Part shown: positions 45,023 to 54,500 of the stretch, piece by piece
Layout of the letters: the number at the start of each line of letters is the position of its first letter
How positions within the stretch are numbered: position 1 is the stretch's first letter
NCBI GenBank assembly: GCA_023399055.1
Contig: JAEWQV010000034.1
Span: forward strand, 124,001-188,000
Length of the DNA stretch: 64,000 nt
Direction: 5' to 3'
DNA from: Bacillota bacterium
GTDB lineage: Bacteria > Bacillota > Clostridia > Lachnospirales > Lachnospiraceae
The notes under the pieces: model-generated
Told to the model about the DNA's origin: nothing
The model's input: the letters and a program-made list of their open reading frames with translations, nothing else
The model's database searches: none
Program-made: the position numbers and the translations under genes

Positions 45023-45716
45023 ATATAGCGAAAATGGTAATTTTGTAGATCTAGCTAGTGGAAGAGTTTTATATGGAAATTACGGAATACCTAATTTCCC
45101 TGTAAGACTCTTAAATGAGATTTTTAGAAGAAGTGTGAGTTATTGTGATAGAAAGAACAATTTAACAATCTATGATCCTTGTTGTGGGGGAGGCTACTCG
45201 CTCACGGTATTAGGATTTTGTAATAATAACATATCGAATTTATTAGGCAGTGATATAGATAAAAAAATGGTTGATTATGCTGGGAAAAATACAGCGCTTT
45301 TAACTGAAAAAGGACTTCAGGAAAGAGTTTTAGAGCTGGAGGAACTGTTAAAACTATTTAATAAAACCTCTCATAGGGAAGCATTAGATAGTGCGAAAAG
45401 ATTAGGTGAAACTGTTAATCATAATATAGAGATTAACATTTTTGAAGCGGATTGTACGAAAGAATTATGCATTAATAGTGAAATAGATATTATTATCACA
45501 GATGTTCCATATGGTGCCCTGGTTGAATGGAAGGGTGAAAACGACAACCCAATCAATAAGATGATGGAACAATTGTATCGAGTTGCAAATCCAAATACAG
45601 TTTTAGCAGTTTCCATGGATAAACAGCAAAAAATAAATAGCTCTAGATGGGATCGATTAGAGAAGCAAAATATTGGGAAGAGAAAATTTGAAATATACAA
45701 ATTAAAAACTGTTTGA
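45012..45716 (+). CDS. AviRa-like 23S rRNA methyltransferase
   Basis: 234 residues, starting at a TTG inside the preceding gene (GGATGG at 44999-45004). DLASGRVLYGNYGIPNFPVR (residues 13-32) and YDPCCGGGYSLTVLGFC (54-70) match the AviRa methyltransferase layout: SAM-binding motif I as DPCCGGGY, and D164-V-P-Y at the catalytic loop. AviRa of Streptomyces methylates a guanosine of 23S rRNA and gives resistance to avilamycin, an orthosomycin. A protective rRNA methylation role is likely by family; it is unproven here. Confidence 0.75.
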   Translation: MEYKYSENGNFVDLASGRVLYGNYGIPNFPVRLLNEIFRRSVSYCDRKNNLTIYDPCCGGGYSLTVLGFCNNNISNLLGSDIDKKMVDYAGKNTALLTEKGLQERVLELEELLKLFNKTSHREALDSAKRLGETVNHNIEINIFEADCTKELCINSEIDIIITDVPYGALVEWKGENDNPINKMMEQLYRVANPNTVLAVSMDKQQKINSSRWDRLEKQNIGKRKFEIYKLKTV

Positions 45717-45741
45717 CTTTTCTTATAATCCTTGCTAGATT
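45713..45741 (+). promoter_or_regulatory. Predicted promoter of thiT, overlapping the previous stop
   Basis: TTGACT (45713-45718), 17-base spacer, TAGATT (45736-45741). The -35 box includes the TGA stop of the methyltransferase gene. Confidence 0.5.
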
Positions 45742-45769
45742 ATAACAGTAAAAACAAATATATTATTTC

Positions 45770-45855
45770 TGCTAGGGGTGCCCACGGCTGAGAAGTGTAG
45801 CAATGTTACACTGACCCTCAAAACTTGATCTGGTTAAAGCCAGCGTAAGGAAGCA
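45770..45855 (+). promoter_or_regulatory. TPP (thiamine pyrophosphate) riboswitch
   Basis: Carries the THI-box landmarks in order: GGGGTGCCCACGGCTGAGA (from 45775), then ACCCT, then CTTGATCTGGTTAAAGCCAG and CGTAAGGAA. P1 can form from TGCT (45770-45773) and AGCA (45852-45855). Downstream, CCTCC (45867-45871) can pair with the ribosome site GGAGG (45884-45888) and no terminator is seen. Control is therefore probably at translation initiation of thiT. Confidence 0.95.
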
Positions 45856-45895
45856 TATGAGTGGCCCCTCCTATGCAACATAAGGAGGATTTTTT

Positions 45896-46582
45896 ATGTT
45901 ACAAAACTTATTTGGTCTCTTTGTTAACAGTGTAACGGAGGATGGAGAGATTACCTATAATCTAACAATGTTAGGTTACATAGGCGTTATTATTTTAGTT
46001 CTTTTATTGCTTGTAATAATTTCAGCAACCAGTAACACCGGTAAGAGTCTGAATGTTAAACAAGTCACCTTTTCATCCATCGCGATTGCACTTGCAGTAG
46101 TAACCTCATTTATAAAACCTTTTTCCCTGCCTTTTGGAGGCTCTATAACTTTCTTTAGTATGTTCTTTATTTGTTATGTGAGTTACCTGTATGGTGCGAA
46201 AATTGGTCTTATCACTGGTGTGGCATATGGTTTATTGCAGTTTGTAGTTGGTCCTTATCTATATCATCCAGTACAAGTTCTTTTGGATTACCCAGTTGCT
46301 TTCGGCTGCCTTGGACTAGCTGGACTATTTCATGGTTCCAAATATGGATTGTTAAAAGGATATTTGGTTGGTGCATTTGGAAGATTTCTATGCCACTGTA
46401 TCTCTGGTTATATCTTTTTTGCCAGCTATGCACCGGAGGGAATGAATCCGATCTGGTATACAATTACATATAACGCAAGTTATATACTTCCGGAAGCAAT
46501 TGCAACTGTGATCTTGTTAACACTTCCGCCAGTCCGTTCCGCACTAAAGCATGTGAATAAGTTGGCGACTTCTGAGGTATAG
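45896..46582 (+). CDS. thiT: Thiamine transporter substrate-binding subunit ThiT (ECF S component)
   Basis: 228 residues, about six to seven membrane helices. The ThiT core is recognisable: GSITFFSMFFICYVSYLYGA, GVAYGLLQFVVGPYLYHPVQ, LLDYPVAFGCLGLAGLF and GRFLCHCISGYIFFASYAPE, including aromatic and acidic residues of the thiamine site. It binds thiamine and couples to an EcfA1-EcfA2-EcfT module such as the one at 9.0-11.7 kb. The TPP riboswitch directly upstream confirms the substrate. AAGGAGG precedes the ATG. Confidence 0.95.
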   Translation: MLQNLFGLFVNSVTEDGEITYNLTMLGYIGVIILVLLLLVIISATSNTGKSLNVKQVTFSSIAIALAVVTSFIKPFSLPFGGSITFFSMFFICYVSYLYGAKIGLITGVAYGLLQFVVGPYLYHPVQVLLDYPVAFGCLGLAGLFHGSKYGLLKGYLVGAFGRFLCHCISGYIFFASYAPEGMNPIWYTITYNASYILPEAIATVILLTLPPVRSALKHVNKLATSEV

Positions 46583-46636
46583 TCGACTAGAAGCAGTACA
46601 AGCAGAACTATCAAAGCGTGTAAATTAATATTCTGG

Positions 46637-46665
46637 TTGACAAATATAAGTTCCAAACATATAAT
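46637..46665 (+). promoter_or_regulatory. Consensus promoter of the metG leader
   Basis: TTGACA (46637-46642), exactly 17 bases, TATAAT (46660-46665). It starts the T-box leader transcript. Confidence 0.85.
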
Positions 46666-46681
46666 AATTTACAATTTATAA

Positions 46682-46972
46682 ATAAAGGCATTGAAGAGAA
46701 GAGTAAATCATTTGCGTTTTTACAGAGACCTCAGGCTGGTGAAATTGAGGAAAATTATACAATGATTGAATATGGCCTCGGAGCTGCGTACCGAAACTTT
46801 GTGTTTAGGCTACGACGGGTGCACCCGTTACAGTGATATACTATCGATGAATCATTTCTCATCCGTAGTTGATAAGGCCTATAGCGTGAGGTATAGGTGA
46901 ATTTAGGGTGGTAACACGAAGCTTGGCTCTCGTCCCTGAAAAAGTAATTTTTCAGAGAGGAGGGCTTTTTAT
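46682..46972 (+). promoter_or_regulatory. T-box leader (Met specifier) of metG
   Basis: Stem I shows the AGTA motif (about 46701) and, on the opposite side, GAA (46768-46770), one base, then ATG (46772-46774) and a purine: the specifier position reads AUG, methionine. The antiterminator T-box sequence AGGGTGGTAACACG lies at 46905-46918. The terminator follows: GGCTCTCGTCC plus CTGAAAAA pairs with TTTTTCAG plus AGAGGAGGGC, then TTTTT (46925-46970). Uncharged tRNA-Met should permit read-through into metG. Confidence 0.93.
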
Positions 46973-47127
46973 TTACGCGAAGGTAAAGTGAAGTATCATC
47001 AAAGCTAAGCTTTATTGATATGAACACATTCGCGATAACTGGGGAACCTCATGTAGTGTGTTTCTTCAAGTTATTAAATAAGCATTGAGTTGTTATCACA
47101 ATAAATTTTAGAAATGAGGTATATAGG

Positions 47128-48753
47128 ATGAAAAATATTTTAGTGTGTGGTGCATGGCCATATGCAAATGGTTCCTTGCATTTAGGACACATTGCAGGTC
47201 TGTTGCCTGGTGATGTAATTGCCAGGTATCATAGGGCTAAGGGGGATAATGTATATTATGTATCAGGTAGTGATTGTCATGGCACACCAGTGACGATAAG
47301 AGCTAAGCAGGAGAATAAATCCTCGGAGGAAGTTAGTGACTTCTACCATGAAGAATTTAAACAATGCTTTCAAGAATTAGGCTTTAGTTATGATTTGTAT
47401 TCGAAAACCTCTTGTGCTCAACACAAACAATTTGTTGAGGAATTTCATAAAAGGTTATATCGGAGTCCTTATGTATATGAGAAAGAAGCTCCTCAAGTAT
47501 ATTGTGCTCATTGCCATGCTTTTTTGGCAGATCGGTTTGTATCTGGTAAATGTCCGGAATGTGGAGCGGATACCAGAGGAGATCAATGTGACGCATGTGG
47601 AACAGTACTAGAATCAGAAAGTTTAATTGAGCCAGTTTGTATTGCTTGCGGTAATAAAATATCTTACAAAAATTCAAATCATCTCTATATTGCTATATCA
47701 AAAATGGAAAGAGAGCTTAAGTCATTTATAGATAGTCATTCCAACTGGAGGAGAAATGCAATTACATTTTCCAATCGATACATCAAGGAGGGGTTAAGGG
47801 ATAGAGCTCTGACCCGAGATTTGGAATGGGGAATTGATGTTCCTAAGGAAGGTTTTCAAAATAAAAAGATTTATATTTGGGCAGAAAATGTACTTGGTTA
47901 TTTATCGACCAGTAAAACGGCTGCATTAGGCAGACAGGATGATTTTAATAAATTATGGGGTGAGGATGCCAAGCATTATTATGTGCATGGAAAAGATAAT
48001 ATTCCATTCCATACCATCATTTTACCAGCTTTATTGATTGGAAATGGAGAGAATTGGCATTTGCCAGATGAAATTATATCCAGCGAATACTTAACCTTAG
48101 AGGGTAAAAAAATATCAACAAGTCAGAATTATGCTATTTGGGTAAAAGATATTGTGGACCGCTATGATTCCGACTCTTTTCGTTATTATCTCCTTGCGAA
48201 TGGGCCGGAAAAGAAAGATGCAGATTTCTCCTGGCGAGAATATGTGAACAGCCATAATAGTGAGTTACTTGGTGCATACGGTAATCTGGTTAATCGGTCT
48301 CTGGCATTTATATCGAAGTATTTAGATGGGATTGTGCCCGAGGGAATGTTGAATCAGGATATTAATAATAAAATTGATTTTTTGTATATTATTATTGGAA
48401 GAAGGATAGAAAGCGGGAATTTAAAGGCAGCTATTGACGAGATATTTGATTTTGTAAGGTATGCCAATAAATACTTTGATACAGAACAACCCTGGATTAC
48501 AAGGACTACAGATGTATCGGCTTGCGGTAATACTTTATATAATTGTGTTCAGATTATTGCCAATCTGGCGGTGCTGCTTTCTCCGTTTTTACCATTTTCA
48601 TCGGAAAAAGTATGTCAGTGGTTAACAATCAGTGCAGATTGGGAAAAGCAATTTGTCAGCACAGGATATAATTTACCTGAGATTAGTTTACTGTTTAATC
48701 GAATTGACAAAAAAGTTGTTGATGAGGAAGTAGCAAGACTGTTAAGCTTTTAA
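47128..48753 (+). CDS. metG: Methionyl-tRNA synthetase (divergent, four-knuckle type)
   Basis: 541 residues, class I synthetase charging tRNA-Met. The HIGH motif is H18LGH21. The KMSKS motif is divergent: K328-I-S-T-S332. Four zinc-knuckle CxxC pairs lie in the insert (CAHC, CPEC, CDAC, CIAC). The C-terminus ends with the anticodon-binding domain, without the EMAP/Arc1p tRNA-binding extension. The sequence around LEGKKISTS and DFSWREYVNSHNSELLGAYG resembles the second type (MetRS2) described in some Gram-positives. A Met-specific T-box controls it. Confidence 0.92.
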   Translation: MKNILVCGAWPYANGSLHLGHIAGLLPGDVIARYHRAKGDNVYYVSGSDCHGTPVTIRAKQENKSSEEVSDFYHEEFKQCFQELGFSYDLYSKTSCAQHKQFVEEFHKRLYRSPYVYEKEAPQVYCAHCHAFLADRFVSGKCPECGADTRGDQCDACGTVLESESLIEPVCIACGNKISYKNSNHLYIAISKMERELKSFIDSHSNWRRNAITFSNRYIKEGLRDRALTRDLEWGIDVPKEGFQNKKIYIWAENVLGYLSTSKTAALGRQDDFNKLWGEDAKHYYVHGKDNIPFHTIILPALLIGNGENWHLPDEIISSEYLTLEGKKISTSQNYAIWVKDIVDRYDSDSFRYYLLANGPEKKDADFSWREYVNSHNSELLGAYGNLVNRSLAFISKYLDGIVPEGMLNQDINNKIDFLYIIIGRRIESGNLKAAIDEIFDFVRYANKYFDTEQPWITRTTDVSACGNTLYNCVQIIANLAVLLSPFLPFSSEKVCQWLTISADWEKQFVSTGYNLPEISLLFNRIDKKVVDEEVARLLSF

Positions 48754-48784
48754 AAGGTGCAATTACATTTACTTATACATTAAA

Positions 48785-48830
48785 CAAATAAACCATGCAA
48801 ACACCTATATATGTTTGCATGGTTTATTTG
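48785..48830 (+). terminator. Long hairpin after metG
   Basis: A perfect 19-base inverted repeat (48785-48803 with 48812-48830) around an eight-base loop. There is no following T-run, but TTTATTTG lies in the 3' arm. It may end transcripts from both directions. Confidence 0.75.
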
Positions 48831-48928
48831 CATGCTTTTGTGTTTGCTCAAACTTTTTACAGAAATGAGAATGAGTAAGTAAAGCAATTACCAATATGAT
48901 ACAATTCCCATAAAAGGAGGAGGTAAAG

Positions 48929-50116
48929 GTGAAATATGTGAATGGACAAAAAGTTCTGCCAAAGAAGCTACTAAATGAAATTAGAAAATATATAGAAGGA
49001 GCTTACCTCTATATACCAAAAAGTGATATGAAGAAAAACAAGTGGGGTGAAAAGACGAACTATAGATCTGAGATGATACTTCGAAATCAACGCATCTATG
49101 ATAAATATATGCAAAGGGGAGACATTTTAGCGATAGCAGAGTGTTTTCATCTATCAGCGCAAAGTGTAAGAAGAATTATTCTTGAACAAAAACGAAAAGG
49201 AGAACCGCTGATAATTATGATAAATGAATTAATAAAAGAATGGGGAATAGAGTGCAACCCAGTACAAATCTACCACTCTGCCTGGAATATCAATGATACC
49301 TATGTATTAAAGGTATATCATGATTCAAATGCATTACAACGAAATATTGTAATGATGAGAACTCTAAAAGAGGAAGGAATTCCGGTTCCTGGTATCATTA
49401 AGTTACCGGACGGTAGAGATTTTTTGGAGTCAGAGGATAAACTGTATGTTCTTACCACGAAATTGAGAGGCAATACTATTGTTGATTTAATTGGCCTTGA
49501 GAGTGATTGGTTTTACGAATTCGGAAAGGTATTGGCGAATTTACACTTTGCTTTTCTGAAGTGCGAAAGTAAGATTAGTTATTGGAACAATAGTATGATA
49601 GAAGAAATGAGAGGTTGGGTTAGCAGAGATTTACTAAAATTCAGTCCTGATTATTTGACACAGGCAGAAATAAAGGAAGCAGTTAATGAATTGGCGGATG
49701 TATACGACGAATTACCCAAGCAGTTAATCCATAGAGATGTAAATTTAGGGAATTTCTTATTTGATAAGGGTGCTTTTTCTGGATATATTGACTTTGACTT
49801 AAGCCAGAGAAATATACGTATTTTTGATCTATGCTATTTTCTTCTAGGTTTGTATTCGGGAGATGCAAAATTTCAAATGAAGGAACAGGTGTGGTACAAT
49901 ATCGTTTGTCAGGTAGTGAGAGGATATCATTCTATTGCGAAGTTAAATACTCTGGAGCTTAAGGCAATTGTTACCGTTATGAAAAATATCGAGTTGCTGT
50001 TTGTTGCATATTTTCTTGGTATAGGTGATGAAATATCAGCAAAGGATGCTGCTGATTTATTTACCTTTGTTAAGTTAAATGAAAAAAGTATAAGCGAAGC
50101 AATAAATATTGGTTAA
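48929..50116 (+). CDS. Fusion of a CD3324-type HTH domain and an APH-family kinase
   Basis: 395 residues from GTG 48929 after AAAGGAGGAGG. Residues 1-85 (VNGQKVLPKKLLNEIRKYIE, then EKTNYRSEMILRNQRIYDKY and AECFHLSAQSVRRII) match the stand-alone CD3324-like DNA-binding proteins of clostridia. Residues 110-390 are an aminoglycoside/choline-kinase-like phosphotransferase: catalytic loop H268RDVNLGNF and metal site D288FD. So a small-molecule kinase fold is joined to a DNA-binding domain. Substrate and targets are unknown. Antibiotic phosphorylation is possible but not supported by anything specific. Confidence 0.8.
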   Translation: MKYVNGQKVLPKKLLNEIRKYIEGAYLYIPKSDMKKNKWGEKTNYRSEMILRNQRIYDKYMQRGDILAIAECFHLSAQSVRRIILEQKRKGEPLIIMINELIKEWGIECNPVQIYHSAWNINDTYVLKVYHDSNALQRNIVMMRTLKEEGIPVPGIIKLPDGRDFLESEDKLYVLTTKLRGNTIVDLIGLESDWFYEFGKVLANLHFAFLKCESKISYWNNSMIEEMRGWVSRDLLKFSPDYLTQAEIKEAVNELADVYDELPKQLIHRDVNLGNFLFDKGAFSGYIDFDLSQRNIRIFDLCYFLLGLYSGDAKFQMKEQVWYNIVCQVVRGYHSIAKLNTLELKAIVTVMKNIELLFVAYFLGIGDEISAKDAADLFTFVKLNEKSISEAINIG

Positions 50117-50179
50117 TGTCAAAATAGAATCTATAATAACAAATAAATCAATAATTGAAATAACTGTTCAGAAACAAGC

Positions 50180-50330
50180 AGGATATTAATAAATTAACTG
50201 TGAAATATTACTTTCTAAGGATAATTTATTAATATCCTCCTTTGGTGGGAGCTAAACAGCGAGGAAACGCATGTTTCCAAGCTTAGTTCTTAAAACTAAT
50301 TTGTTTATTTAGTTCAATAAAATAAACAAA
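50180..50330 (+). other. Cluster of three hairpins in a 320-base gene-free spacer
   Basis: Stem A: 50180-50196 with 50222-50238, a perfect 17-base AT-rich stem with a 25-base loop. Stem B: GAGCTAA (50249-50255) with TTAGTTC (50283-50289) enclosing GGAAAC/GTTTCC. Stem C: TTTGTTTATTT (50300-50310) with AAATAAACAAA (50320-50330). They lie between the HTH-kinase and sigma-factor genes. Stem C could terminate transcripts in either direction. Confidence 0.5.
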
Positions 50331-50383
50331 TGTAGTAAATATTTGCTAAATATTTAAAATTTCGTGTAAAAAAATGACAAATA

Positions 50384-50392
50384 TGCTATAAT
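50384..50392 (+). promoter_or_regulatory. Extended -10 promoter candidate for the sigma-factor gene
   Basis: TGCTATAAT (TGn plus TATAAT at 50387-50392); the -35 region (GTGTAAA near 50364-50370) is poor. It lies about 55 bases before the start. Confidence 0.45.
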
Positions 50393-50446
50393 TCTTATTA
50401 ATAGAGGGGTTACTATTAACAATTAATAAGATGGGGGATGAATTTA

Positions 50447-50995
50447 TTGTTTAACTTTATACCTAAACTTAATAAGGAAGGAGATGGGGGAAAACTAGAC
50501 AGGCTATATCAATATTATGAGAGGGCAATGTACAATATTGCATATAGTATTCTGCATGACAAGTATTTGGCGGAGGATGTGGTAAATGAAACTATCATTA
50601 AAATAATAAAATATCTGCCGGATATCTCTGATATTGAGTGTCACAAAACCAAGGCTTTAATCGTTATTATAGTTAAGAATACTGCCATTGATGTTTACCG
50701 AAAAAGAAAAAAGCAATTCCAGCAAGAGATTGAACTAGAAGAATTGGATGAGGTCACTGGCAATGAGGAGTTGATACTTGATCAAATTATTGCAGAAGAG
50801 GACTATTACGAGCTGTTAGCTAGCTTAAAGGGTTTAAAGAAGGAGTACCAGGAAATAATATTATTAAGGTACGTCTATGATTTATCAAACAGAGAAATTA
50901 GTCATTTGATGAATGTAACAGAAGATCTTGTGCGCCAACATATCTGCCGGGCAAGAAAAGCAGTAAAAAAATTAATGGAAAAGAAAGAGAATTAA
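50447..50995 (+). CDS. RNA polymerase sigma factor, ECF/sigma-70 family
   Basis: About 182 residues. Region 2 (YYERAMYNIAYSILHDKYLA, EDVVNETIIKIIKYLPDI, then AIDVYRKRKKQ) and region 4 (LKGLKKEYQEIILLRYVYDL, SNREISHLMNVTEDLVRQHI) are complete. ATG 50438 is in frame but directly touches the GGGGG ribosome site (50433-50437), so TTG 50447 is the likelier start. The next gene, three bases on, encodes a small membrane protein, the usual place of an anti-sigma factor. Confidence 0.88.
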   Translation: MFNFIPKLNKEGDGGKLDRLYQYYERAMYNIAYSILHDKYLAEDVVNETIIKIIKYLPDISDIECHKTKALIVIIVKNTAIDVYRKRKKQFQQEIELEELDEVTGNEELILDQIIAEEDYYELLASLKGLKKEYQEIILLRYVYDLSNREISHLMNVTEDLVRQHICRARKAVKKLMEKKEN

Positions 50996-50998
50996 AGA

Positions 50999-51259
50999 AT
51001 GAATACCTTAAAAGATACCTTACTGACAGCTGCAGGTGACCTAGAAGAGAAATTATCTTTTGAATTAGATTCCAATCGTTTCCCCAGACATCATTTTTCC
51101 AGAAGATATCGTAGAAGAAAAAAGGAATTATTAAAAATGCAAAACTCAAAGCCGTTTCCAATTTCTTTACAATGGCAGCAGCTATTATTACTATCTTTAT
51201 TTGTTGTTTGTTCCTTTATCCTTTGGAATGCTCAGCTTGTAGATAAAAATAGAGTTTAA
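50999..51259 (+). CDS. Small membrane protein downstream of the sigma gene, possible truncated anti-sigma factor
   Basis: 86 residues. The N-terminal 55 residues are charged and cytosolic (AGDLEEKLSFELDSN, then FSRRYRRRKKELLKM). One membrane helix follows (LLLLSLFVVCSFILW), then ten residues and the stop. Anti-sigma factors in this position usually carry a long extracytoplasmic domain, which is absent. It may be a minimal anti-sigma factor or a shortened one. No family was recognised. Confidence 0.6.
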   Translation: MNTLKDTLLTAAGDLEEKLSFELDSNRFPRHHFSRRYRRRKKELLKMQNSKPFPISLQWQQLLLLSLFVVCSFILWNAQLVDKNRV

Positions 51260-51306
51260 ATACTTAATAGGAAAAAATATACAAATTTAATAAAATGGTG
51301 TCACAT

Positions 51307-51360
51307 GTCCCCCGAAATTTCGTTATATTTAATGAAAACGATATTTGGGGGACGTTTTTT
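51307..51360 (+). terminator. Terminator of the sigma-factor operon
   Basis: GTCCCCC (51307-51313) pairs with GGGGGAC (51347-51353), with further inner pairing (AAAT/ATTT, CGTT/AACG), followed by TTTTTT. The remainder of the spacer, 51361-51583, shows no convincing gene or clear promoter for the cellulase downstream. Confidence 0.9.
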
Positions 51361-51583
51361 ATGGATAAATTAACTAATTATGCAGCTTTCAATTGCTGTG
51401 AACTATTATCATACTTACTGAAATTTGAAGGAAAGGGGTTGAGGGTTTGGGGTCTATCAGCTAAGTATAGAGAATGTCGCAAGTAATTGTTAGATAGATG
51501 TTACAACGAGCTAAGGAATTAGGTTTTGCTAAATTTTCTTAGCACTAAAAAATTAGTTACTAATAAATTAATAAGGAGGGTTT

Positions 51584-54500
51584 ATGATGAAACGAGCAGT
51601 AAAATTCACATTCAAAAGATGGACAAAAAATCTGATTACATCAATGATGATACTTGCATTATTTTCGACGACCCTGACATCATTAATGTTTCCTAAGGCT
51701 ACTGATTTGCCAAAGACGGTATCAGCGGCCACGACAGATGCCTATCAAAATCGCTTCATGGAGCTTTGGGGAGAAATCCATGATTCCAGTAATGGTTATT
51801 TTAGTCCGCAAGGAATACCGTATCATTCCATTGAGACCATGATTGTGGAAGCACCTGACTATGGACATGTGACAACAAGTGAAGCCTTCAGTTACTATAT
51901 GTGGCTGGAAGCAATGTATGGTAAGTTTACCGGTGATTTTTCAAGCTTTCAAACTGCTTGGAATGCAACCGAAACTTATATTATTCCAACTGCACAGGAT
52001 CAGCCAAATACCAGCATGGCACAGTACAATGCTAGTAAACCGGCAACCTATGCACCGGAAGGAGAATTACCTAGTATGTACCCTGCGCAGCTAAATAGCA
52101 GTGCAGCAGTAGGCAATGACCCGATACATAATGACTTAGTATCCACCTATGGCAATTCCATGATCTATGGAATGCATTGGCTGCTGGATGTAGATAACTG
52201 GTATGGCTTTGGAAGAAGAGCAGATGGAACATCAAAGCCGTCTTACATTAATACGTTCCAAAGAGGAAAGCAGGAATCTACTTGGGAAACCATTCCTCAA
52301 CCTTGCTGGGATGCAAAGACCTTTGGTGGGACGAATGGTTATCTAGATCTCTTCGTAGGTGATAGCAGTTATGCTACACAATTTAAGTACACCAATGCAC
52401 CTGATGCAGATGCACGTGCCGTACAAGCTACCTACTGGGCAAATGAATGGGCAGATGAACTCGGGGTTGATCTTAGTACCTATAATGCGAAAGCAACCAA
52501 GATGGGGGACTATTTAAGATATGCAATGTTTGATAAGTATTTTAGAAAGATTGGTTCTCCAAGTACGGCAGGAACCGGATACAATTCAGCACATTATCTT
52601 ATGTCCTGGTATTATGCTTGGGGTGGTGGCATTAGTTCCAATTGGGCCTGGAAGATTGGCAGCAGCCACAATCACTTTGGATATCAAAATCCTATGGCAG
52701 CTTGGATCTTATCCACGGATTCAGAATTTAAACCTTTATCACAAAATGGTGCAACTGACTGGGCTACCAGCTTAAACAGACAGCTGGAATTCTATCAGTG
52801 GCTTCAATCATCAGAAGGTGCAATCGCTGGTGGAGCAAGTAACTCCTACAACGGCAGGTACGAGGCTTGGCCTGCAGGCACTTCAACCTTCTATGGTATG
52901 GGTTATGAAGCAAATCCTGTATATGCAGATCCAGGCAGTAATACCTGGTTTGGCTTCCAGGCTTGGTCCATGCAGCGTGTAGCTGAATATTATTACAAGA
53001 CCAATGATGTAAGAGCAAAACAATTGCTAGATAAATGGGTTTCCTGGGTGAAATCAGTTGTTGTTCTTAACAGTAACGGAACCTTCTCTGTACCAAGTAC
53101 CATTGACTGGACAGGACAACCGGATACCTGGACTGGCACTTACACAGGTAATAACAATCTTCATGTAACGGTAGTAAATAGCGGAACAGACCTCGGAGTT
53201 ACGGCATCCCTTGCCAATGCATTGCTGTATTATAGCAAGGCTTCCGGTGATGATGCTTCCAGAGTTCTTGCGAAGGAATTACTGGATCGTATGTGGACAT
53301 TATATCGTGATGATAAAGGACTTTCTGCACCAGAATCACGTGCTGATTACACTCGTTTCTTTGAACAGGAAGTATATGTTCCTACCAATTGGACTGGAAA
53401 GATGCCAAATGGTGATGTAATAAAATCAGGTGTTAAATTCCTGGATATTCGTTCTAAATATAAGAGTGACCCAAGTTACCAAAGTCTTCTTTCCGCATAT
53501 AATAGCGGTCAGGATCCAGTATTTAATTATCATCGTTTCTGGGCACAATGTGATATCGCACTTGCTAATGGTGTATATTCTATTTTGTTTGGCGATGGTT
53601 CAACACCAGTTAATAACTCTGCAATAGCACCAACCACAGCTACCTTTGATAAGAAAACTGCAAATCAGACTAATGTTGTTGTGACTATGACTTTAAACGG
53701 CAATACCTTAACTGGAATTAAAGATGGAAGTACTTATTTGGTAAACGGCACTGATTATACCGTAAGTGGTAGTACAGTAACTCTTTTAAAGGCTTATCTG
53801 GCTACCAAAACTGTAGGTGTTCTTAATCTTACCTTTGATTTTAATAAAGGTATTGATCCGCTTTTGGCAATCACTATAAGCGATACAACTCCAAGTGGTT
53901 CCATTACACCTACAACTGCCACCTTTGATAAGAAGACTGCGAATCAAGCAAATGTTGTAATCAGCCTTACCTTGGCTGGAAACACATTATCTGCAATTAA
54001 GCTGGATGGTCAGACGCTTACCAGTGGTACAAATTATACCGTTTCCGGCAGTACAGTTACCTTCCCGGCAAGCTACCTGGCTACGCTGACAACAGGTGCA
54101 CATACGGTGGTATTTGATCTTAGTGCTGGAATTGATCCAACACTTGCCCTAACAGTAGTGGATACCTCGGTGGTGGCAGGTAATATTAAAGTACAAATGT
54201 ATAATGGTAATACTTCAGCACAAACCAATGGTATTGCGCCAAGATTTAAACTATATAATACCGGTACGTCCAGCATTAATTTATCCGAGGTAAAAATTAG
54301 ATATTACTATACAGTGGATGGTGAGAAGGCACAAAATTTCTGGTGCGACTGGTCCAGTGCGGGCAGCAGCAATATAACAGGAACTTTTGTAAAACTTACA
54401 ACTGCTAAGACCAATGCGGACTATTATCTTGAAATTGGATTTACCTCCGGTGCTGGAACGCTGGCAGCAGGTCAATCCATTGAGGTTCAGGCGAGATTTT

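Noticed and set aside
51295..51486. 63-residue open frame after the sigma operon
   Set aside because: It spans the strong terminator at 51307-51360 and shows no family resemblance.
54073..54475. Minus-strand open frames within the GH48 X2/CBM3 region
   Set aside because: Antisense shadows of the coding strand without ribosome sites or recognisable domains.
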